Of a stretch of 9,725 nt of DNA, positions 6,098 to 9,725 are shown piece by piece; within the stretch, counting starts at the first letter, position 1; each line of letters starts with the position of its first letter. The notes beneath the pieces were generated by a model. The model saw nothing but the letters and a program-made list of their open reading frames with translations. It was not told where the DNA came from and did not search any database. The position numbers and the translations under genes were made by a program. Origin of the DNA: JBFHNV01 sp041593595 (GTDB lineage Bacteria > Pseudomonadota > Gammaproteobacteria > HK1); assembly GCA_041593595.1 (NCBI GenBank), contig JBFHNV010000228.1, positions 1 through 9,725 of the forward strand, read 5' to 3'.

Positions 6098-7188
6098 TCG
6101 GGCGCTTCCTGCGCTGGTGGACCGGCGAGCTGGCGGGCATGCTGCCGGCGTCACTGGCGGGCCGGAGCGATGCGGGGCGCTGGCTGCACGTGGCGCTGGG
6201 TGGGGATCCGGTCACCGCGGTGCTGGAGGGACCGCGGGAGCGGGTGCTGCTCGAGCTGCCGGCGGCGCAGTCCCAGCGCCTGCCCGAGGCGCTCGCCGCT
6301 GCCGCCGGCGGCCTGGACCCGCGGCGGGTGCGCTGCCGGATCACCCTGCCGGCGCGGGAAGCCCTGACCCGCGACCTGGAGCTGCCGCTGGCCGCGGAGG
6401 AGAACCTGCGCGAGGTGCTGGGCTTCGAGATGAGCCGCAACACGCCCTTTCGCAGCGAGGACGTGCACTTCGACTACCAGGTGCTGTCCCGCGACCCGGC
6501 CCGCCAGCGCCTGCGGGTGCGCCTCCAGGTGGTGCCCCGGGACCGTCTCGCGCCGGTGCTTGCCGCGATCTCGGCCTGGGATCCGCGCCCCACCCCGGTG
6601 CCGGGTGCAGCCAGCGAGGCGCAGGGCGACGAGCGGGCGGCCTTCGCGTTCCAGGCCACCGGCTACCGGGAGCGGCCCCACGGGCCGCTGAACGCGGTGC
6701 TCGTGCTCGCCGCGGTGGTGCTGGCGGCGCTGACGCTGTGGATGCCCTACGCCGAGCAGCGGGAGTACCGGGCGCGCCTGGAGCGGGAGGCCGCCGCGGC
6801 CCTCGCGGAGGCCGAGGAGGCCGTGGCGCTGCGGGATCGCCTGGCCGCCGAGCGCGAGGCGCGTGCGCTCATCACCGACGCGCGCTCGGGTCGGCCCGGC
6901 ATGGTCGAGCTGCTCGAAGGGCTGACCCGGGCCTTGCCCGACGACACCTACCTGTTCCGGCTGGAGGTGGGCCGCGGCCAGGTCAACCTGCACGGCAGCG
7001 CCAAGGCCGCGTCCGCGCTCATCGCCATCCTGGAAGCCACGCCGCACCTGCAGGCGGTGCGCTTCGCCTCTCCCGTGACCCGCGACGGCGCCTCGGGTCG
7101 GGAGCGATTCCACATCATCGCCGAGCTCCCCGGCACCCCGGGGGCCGCGAGCGGCACCGCGGCGGCGGCGCGGCGGGGACGGGGCTGA
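6094..7188 (+). CDS. gspL: Type II secretion system inner-membrane assembly protein GspL
   Basis: 364 aa from a GTG start backed by GGAGG 8 nt upstream. GspL is a bitopic inner-membrane protein that recruits GspE through its cytoplasmic domain and binds GspM in the periplasm. The N-terminal 198 residues form a cytoplasmic region of the GspL/PilM-like type; residues 97-125 ('LPLAAEENLREVLGFEMSRN' then TPFR and VHFDY) are the recognisable conserved part. One membrane span lies at about 199-218. A charged Ala/Glu-rich probable coiled coil (220-258) and a PilN-like ferredoxin-fold region follow (about 268-345, with 'LLEGLTRALPDDTYLFRLEV' at 273-292). The cytoplasmic part is shorter than in Vibrio or E. 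coli GspL, so an incomplete actin-like fold is possible. The Ala/Gly/Arg-rich last 20 residues look disordered. PilN is the pilus paralogue; position between gspK and gspM argues for GspL. Confidence 0.9.
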   Translation: MIGRFLRWWTGELAGMLPASLAGRSDAGRWLHVALGGDPVTAVLEGPRERVLLELPAAQSQRLPEALAAAAGGLDPRRVRCRITLPAREALTRDLELPLAAEENLREVLGFEMSRNTPFRSEDVHFDYQVLSRDPARQRLRVRLQVVPRDRLAPVLAAISAWDPRPTPVPGAASEAQGDERAAFAFQATGYRERPHGPLNAVLVLAAVVLAALTLWMPYAEQREYRARLEREAAAALAEAEEAVALRDRLAAEREARALITDARSGRPGMVELLEGLTRALPDDTYLFRLEVGRGQVNLHGSAKAASALIAILEATPHLQAVRFASPVTRDGASGRERFHIIAELPGTPGAASGTAAAARRGRG

Positions 7189-7189
7189 G

Positions 7190-7771
7190 ATGGAGATGAG
7201 CCTCGGATTCCGCCGCGCCCTGGCGCTGGGTCTGCTGGGCCTGCTGTGCGCGGTGCTCTGGCGCGCCGGCGCCGCACCCGCATGGCGCGCCTTCGAGGCG
7301 GACCGGGAGGCGGTGGACCATCACCGTGACACCATCGCCAGGCTGCGCGGCATCGCGGCCGCCGGGAGCACCTACCAGTCAGCCCTGGAGCGCCTGCGCA
7401 GCCAGGGCGGGCTCGCGGGCGCCATCATGGAATCCCAGAGTGACACGCTGGCCGCGGCCGAGCTGCAGCAGCGGGTAAAGGCCCTGGTGGAGGGGGCCGG
7501 CGGCAGCCTCGTGAGCGCCCAGCCCACCGACTCCCAGGCAGCCGGCCCGTTCACCCGCATCGGCCTCAGCGTGCGCATGGTCATCGACACCCCCGCCCTG
7601 CAGCGGGTGCTGCACGCGCTGGAGAGCGAGAGCCCCGTGGTGGTGATCGACGACATGCTGGTGCTCTCGCGGGGCGCGCGCAGCTCGCGCCGCCGGGTGG
7701 TGACCGTGGACGAGCTGGACGCCAGGCTGCAGCTGGCCGCGTTCGTGTCCGTGCCCCGGGAGCGGCGCTGA
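7190..7771 (+). CDS. gspM: Type II secretion system assembly protein GspM (subtype b)
   Basis: 193 aa. GspM is a small bitopic inner-membrane protein that partners GspL and stabilises the platform. A short cytoplasmic N-terminus is followed by a membrane span at about 8-28, a helical, probably coiled-coil stretch (32-70), then a compact domain whose segment 'IGLSVRMVIDTPALQRVLHA' (124-143) and SPVVVIDDMLVL (148-159) resemble the PilO-like fold of the T2SSM_2 (GspMb) family. The ATG at 7190 comes one base after the gspL stop, with a G-rich stretch upstream as a possible Shine-Dalgarno; the in-frame ATG at 7196 (M3) is an equally possible start. The two residues make no difference to the call. 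The family is poorly conserved, so the assignment rests on topology, size, domain pattern and position. Confidence 0.87.
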   Translation: MEMSLGFRRALALGLLGLLCAVLWRAGAAPAWRAFEADREAVDHHRDTIARLRGIAAAGSTYQSALERLRSQGGLAGAIMESQSDTLAAAELQQRVKALVEGAGGSLVSAQPTDSQAAGPFTRIGLSVRMVIDTPALQRVLHALESESPVVVIDDMLVLSRGARSSRRRVVTVDELDARLQLAAFVSVPRERR

Positions 7772-7772
7772 C

Positions 7773-8414
7773 GTGGGCAACCGGCTCACCGGCGCGCTGC
7801 TGATCCTGTGCCTGGCGCTGGGCGCGGTGCTGGCGGCGGAGGTGCACTTCGGGGTGGTGGACACGTCGCCGGTGCCGCCGCGGGTGCCGGTGCCCCCGCC
7901 CGACCTGGACGCAGCGGCCACGCCGGAGCCGGCACCGGTGCCGCCGCTCGCGACCCTCACCGAGACCGTGGATCGGCCCTTGTTCAGCCCCGAACGTCGC
8001 CCGAGCCTCGAGACACCCGAGGTGGTGATGGCGGCGCCGGTGGCGAGCGCTCGTGAAGAGCCGCCGCCGTCGCTGGTGCTCACCGCCGTGGTGCTGGAGC
8101 CGGGACGGCGTCTCGCGCTGTTCCGGCGCGGCGTCGGCGACACGGCCCTGCGTGCCCTGGAGGGCGAGCGGGTGGAAGGCTGGACGGTGCAGTCGGTGCG
8201 CGAGGATGGCGTCACCCTGGAGCGGGACGGTCGAGTGCACGAGATCGACCTGCGCACTTTCCGGCCGCCACCGCCGCCCGTGGCCTTGCCTCGTACCGTG
8301 CGGCGCGGCGAGCAAGCGGCCGGCGCACAGCCGGAGGCCGAGCGGCCCCGGCGCCCGCGCCGCCCCCTGCGCGGACCGCGTGCCCGATCCCTGGAGCGAA
8401 ACCGGGCCCAGTGA
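7773..8414 (+). CDS. gspN: Type II secretion system protein GspN, GspC-like (XpsN type)
   Basis: 213 aa from a GTG one base after the gspM stop; GGGAG at 7758-7762 is a distant Shine-Dalgarno. A single N-terminal membrane anchor (7-23) is followed by a proline-rich periplasmic linker (33-60). Then comes TVDRPLFSPERRP (65-77), a motif typical of GspN/XpsN and GspC-type proteins. Residues 101-163 resemble the homology region of GspC: a hydrophobic start, then an ALFRRGVGDTA strand-turn and the ending GRVHEIDLRTF. No PDZ domain follows, unlike classical GspC. In xanthomonads XpsN takes the connecting role between the XpsL-M platform and the secretin, and its place directly before gspD fits this. 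The last 40 residues are Arg/Pro-rich and likely disordered. It is not the larger Klebsiella PulN-type GspN. Confidence 0.82.
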   Translation: MGNRLTGALLILCLALGAVLAAEVHFGVVDTSPVPPRVPVPPPDLDAAATPEPAPVPPLATLTETVDRPLFSPERRPSLETPEVVMAAPVASAREEPPPSLVLTAVVLEPGRRLALFRRGVGDTALRALEGERVEGWTVQSVREDGVTLERDGRVHEIDLRTFRPPPPPVALPRTVRRGEQAAGAQPEAERPRRPRRPLRGPRARSLERNRAQ

Positions 8415-8450
8415 CTCCGCGCGCCCCGGTCGCGCACCACACTTGAGGTG

Positions 8451-8467
8451 ACTTCGAGGGTCGAAGT
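8451..8467. promoter_or_regulatory. Perfect inverted repeat upstream of gspD
   Basis: ACTTCGA (8451-8457) and TCGAAGT (8461-8467) are exact reverse complements around a GGG centre. The site lies in the gspN-gspD gap, 36 bp after the gspN stop and 64 bp before the proposed gspD TTG. A near-copy of the left arm, ACTTGAGG, starts at 8441. The stem is only 7 bp with a 3-nt loop and is followed by CTCTTGT, not a T-run, so a protein-binding operator is as likely as a weak terminator. I do not recognise the regulator. Confidence 0.45.
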
Positions 8468-8470
8468 CTC

Positions 8471-8499
8471 TTGTATATCAGTCGTTAACGAACGATACT
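8471..8499 (+). promoter_or_regulatory. Weak candidate promoter for gspD
   Basis: TTGTAT (8471-8476) and GATACT (8494-8499) are separated by 17 bp and match the sigma-70 consensus at 3 of 6 and 4 of 6 positions. The match alone is weak. What favours a promoter is the setting: the stretch 8461-8510 is 38% GC by count within very GC-rich DNA, in the longest intergenic gap of the cluster, 30-60 bp before the proposed gspD start. Confidence 0.25.
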
Positions 8500-8512
8500 T
8501 CATCAACGTTCG
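8482..8512. promoter_or_regulatory. Overlapping palindromes upstream of gspD
   Basis: TCGTTAACGA (8482-8491) is a perfect 10-bp palindrome. It overlaps CGAACG (8489-8494), which pairs with CGTTCG (8507-8512) across 12 bp; the right arm itself includes the palindrome AACGTT (8505-8510). These lie between the inverted repeat at 8451 and the gspD start and cover the candidate -10. They could be operators. No known binding motif fits with confidence. Confidence 0.35.
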
Positions 8513-8518
8513 ATTTCC

Positions 8519-8524
8519 AGGCGG
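8519..8524 (+). promoter_or_regulatory. Shine-Dalgarno-like site deciding the gspD TTG start
   Basis: AGGCGG ends 7 nt before the TTG at 8532. It is the only reasonable ribosome-binding site before the signal peptide region, as the frame has no ATG between the gspN stop and 8667. Confidence 0.45.
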
Positions 8525-8531
8525 CCCCCTC

Positions 8532-9725
8532 TTGGCAGCTCCACCCGGCGGTTCGAGGACGCGCGACCGCGCGGCGCGCGCGCCGTGGCCACGGCTCGCC
8601 GCGCTGATCGCCGTCGCCTCCGTGGGGGGGTGCACGTTCCCCAGCCCGCGGGTGCAGCTCGAGCCCATGGTCCGGGCGGAGGCTGTCAGCGCCGAGCCAC
8701 AGACCGCGGCACCGGCCGCGACCGCCGGCGACGCGGCGCGCACCGGTGACGAAGGCACCTTCTACGAGCCGGGCAGCGATCGCCTGGTGGGCACCGGGGC
8801 GCCCGGTCCCGCCGCTGGCCCACCGCCTGCGCCCGCGCCCGGCGCGCCAGGCGGCGTCACCCTCAACTTCGAGAACACCAGCCTGCTGGAAGTCGTGAAG
8901 GTGATCCTGGGCGACCTGCTGGGGCGCAGCTACGTCATCGACCCGGCGGTGCAGGGCACCGTGACCCTGCAGAGCAGCACGCCGCTGTCCCGGGAGGCCC
9001 TGCTCCCCACCCTCGAGCTCCTGCTGCGAATGAACAACGCCGCGCTGGTGGACAGCGGCGGGCTGCTGGAGGTGCTGCCACGGGAGCGGGCGGTGCAGGG
9101 CCGCGTCTCGCCCCAGCTCGGCGACACCAGCACACCGATTCCGCGGGGCTACGGGATCCGGGTGGTGCCCCTGCGGTTCATCGGCGCCGAGGAGATGCGC
9201 GGCATCATCGAGCCGCTGTCCGACCCGGGCAGCGTGGTGCGCGTGGACACCCTGCGCAACCTGCTGATCCTGGCCGGCAGCGGAGGGGAGCTCGAGCGGC
9301 TGCTGGACGCGGTGGATCTGTTCGACGTGGACTGGATGGCCGGCATGTCCGTGGGCCTGTTCCGCCCGGACTTCGTGCCGGCCACGGAGCTCGCGGAGGA
9401 GCTGGAGCAGGTGCTCGGCACCGGCGCCGAGGGACCGCTGGCGGGTCTGGTGCGCTTCGTGGTCATCGATCGCCTGAACGGCCTGCTGGTGGTGACGCCG
9501 CGCAAGGAGCACCTGGCGCGGGTGCGCGAGTGGGTCACCCGCCTGGACCAGTCGGGAGGCGGGGTGGGCGAGCGCCTGTTCGTCTACCACGTGCAGAACG
9601 GCAAGGCCGCGGAGCTGGCCGAGGTCCTGAGCCAGGTGTTCGAGCGGGACCGGACCGAGGAGGTGCCGCCGGCGGAGCTGGCGCCGGGGCTCGAGCCCGC
9701 CGTCGTGGCGTCGCGCCGCGAGGAG
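8532..9725 (+). CDS. gspD: Type II secretion system outer-membrane secretin GspD (partial, N-terminal part)
   Basis: 398 codons are present; the gene runs off the right edge, so the C-terminal beta-barrel secretin domain is not seen. GspD forms the outer-membrane channel for folded exoproteins. The TTG start gives an Arg-rich N-terminus, a hydrophobic segment LAALIAVAS (22-30) and a lipobox-like VGGC with C34, followed by Thr. A Pro/Ala/Gly-rich linker (about 84-107) precedes the N0 domain from residue 109 (VTLNFENTSLLEVVKVIL, to about 188). N1 follows from about 212 (YGIRVVPLRFIGAEEMRGII), then N2 (about 271-340, with VVIDRLNGLLVVTP) and the beginning of N3 from about 351 (ERLFVYHVQNGKAAELAEVL). 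The in-frame GTG at 8448 would add 28 residues ahead of the signal and is less likely; the ATG at 8667 would remove the signal. A run of seven G encodes the lipobox region. PilQ/HofQ secretins are related, but the neighbours fix GspD. Confidence 0.92.
   Translation, partial: MAAPPGGSRTRDRAARAPWPRLAALIAVASVGGCTFPSPRVQLEPMVRAEAVSAEPQTAAPAATAGDAARTGDEGTFYEPGSDRLVGTGAPGPAAGPPPAPAPGAPGGVTLNFENTSLLEVVKVILGDLLGRSYVIDPAVQGTVTLQSSTPLSREALLPTLELLLRMNNAALVDSGGLLEVLPRERAVQGRVSPQLGDTSTPIPRGYGIRVVPLRFIGAEEMRGIIEPLSDPGSVVRVDTLRNLLILAGSGGELERLLDAVDLFDVDWMAGMSVGLFRPDFVPATELAEELEQVLGTGAEGPLAGLVRFVVIDRLNGLLVVTPRKEHLARVREWVTRLDQSGGGVGERLFVYHVQNGKAAELAEVLSQVFERDRTEEVPPAELAPGLEPAVVASRREE

Noticed and set aside
4490..6443. 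Minus-strand open frames of 450-470 codons opposite gspJ, gspK and gspL
   Set aside because: Ser/Arg/Ala- or Gln/His-rich translations without motifs, opposite well-supported T2SS genes; long spurious frames are expected when third positions are almost all G or C.
8451..8474. Intrinsic terminator after gspN
   Set aside because: The stem is only 7 bp, has a 3-nt loop and is followed by CTCTTGT rather than a T-run; a regulatory palindrome is more likely.
8489..8512. LexA or similar SOS box (CGAAC...GTTCG type)
   Set aside because: The arms CGAACG/CGTTCG are 12 bp apart, not the 4-bp spacing of the Gram-positive-type box, and there is no link between this cluster and DNA damage.
8448..8531. 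GTG at 8448 as the gspD start
   Set aside because: It would place 28 extra residues encoded by the AT-rich palindromic stretch before the signal peptide. The TTG at 8532 has a better-placed Shine-Dalgarno-like site and gives a normal lipoprotein signal.
8478..9590. Long minus-strand open frame (370 codons) opposite gspD
   Set aside because: It lies antisense to a clear secretin N-terminal region, has a low-complexity Gln/His/Arg composition typical of antisense frames in GC-rich DNA, and shows no recognisable domain.
1..9725. CRISPR arrays, transposons, tRNA or rRNA genes, phage genes
   Set aside because: I saw no spaced repeats, terminal inverted repeats, RNA gene signatures or foreign composition; nearly all the window is tightly packed gsp coding sequence.
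20..9725. An undescribed biological system
   Set aside because: Every gene matches a known type II secretion component in an xps-like order. The novelty lies at most in regulation and small sequence variations.

Overview
The window holds most of a type II secretion system (T2SS, general secretory pathway) gene cluster, all on the + strand, in the order gspE-F-G-H-I-J-K-L-M-N-D. The DNA is very GC-rich with strong G/C third-position bias. The gene order, the replacement of gspC by a short gspN-type gene between gspM and gspD, and a secretin with a lipoprotein-type signal all resemble the xps cluster of Xanthomonas and its relatives. I infer a high-GC Proteobacterium, most likely a gammaproteobacterium; the sequence does not allow a species call.

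Layout: the cytoplasmic ATPase gspE (20-1738) and inner-membrane platform gspF (1804-3027) come first, separated by a 65-bp gap with a GC-rich hairpin. The pseudopilin block follows: major pseudopilin gspG (3063-3512), then minor pseudopilins gspH, gspI, gspJ and gspK (3516-6089). These are almost seamless, with TGATG and ATGA stop/start overlaps. Next come the inner-membrane assembly genes gspL (6094-7188), gspM (7190-7771) and gspN (7773-8414), again 1 to 4 bp apart. After a 117-bp gap that is unusually AT-rich and palindrome-rich for this DNA, the secretin gene gspD begins at about 8532 and runs off the right edge. No other gap exceeds 65 bp, so no stretch over 300 bp lacks a gene.

How the parts work together (known for the family): GspE hydrolyses ATP at the inner membrane on the GspL/GspF platform. 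This drives polymerisation of GspG into a pseudopilus capped by GspH-I-J-K. The pseudopilus pushes folded periplasmic exoproteins through the GspD outer-membrane channel. GspM and GspN connect the platform to the secretin. The prepilin peptidase (GspO/PilD) that must process GspG to GspK is not in the window.

This is a known system, not a new one. The points most worth a second look are two 24-residue MshEN-type repeats at the GspE N-terminus, which suggest cyclic-di-GMP control; the AT-rich palindromic island before gspD, which may be a separate control point for the secretin; the lipobox and seven-G run at the start of gspD; and the GC-rich hairpin between gspE and gspF.
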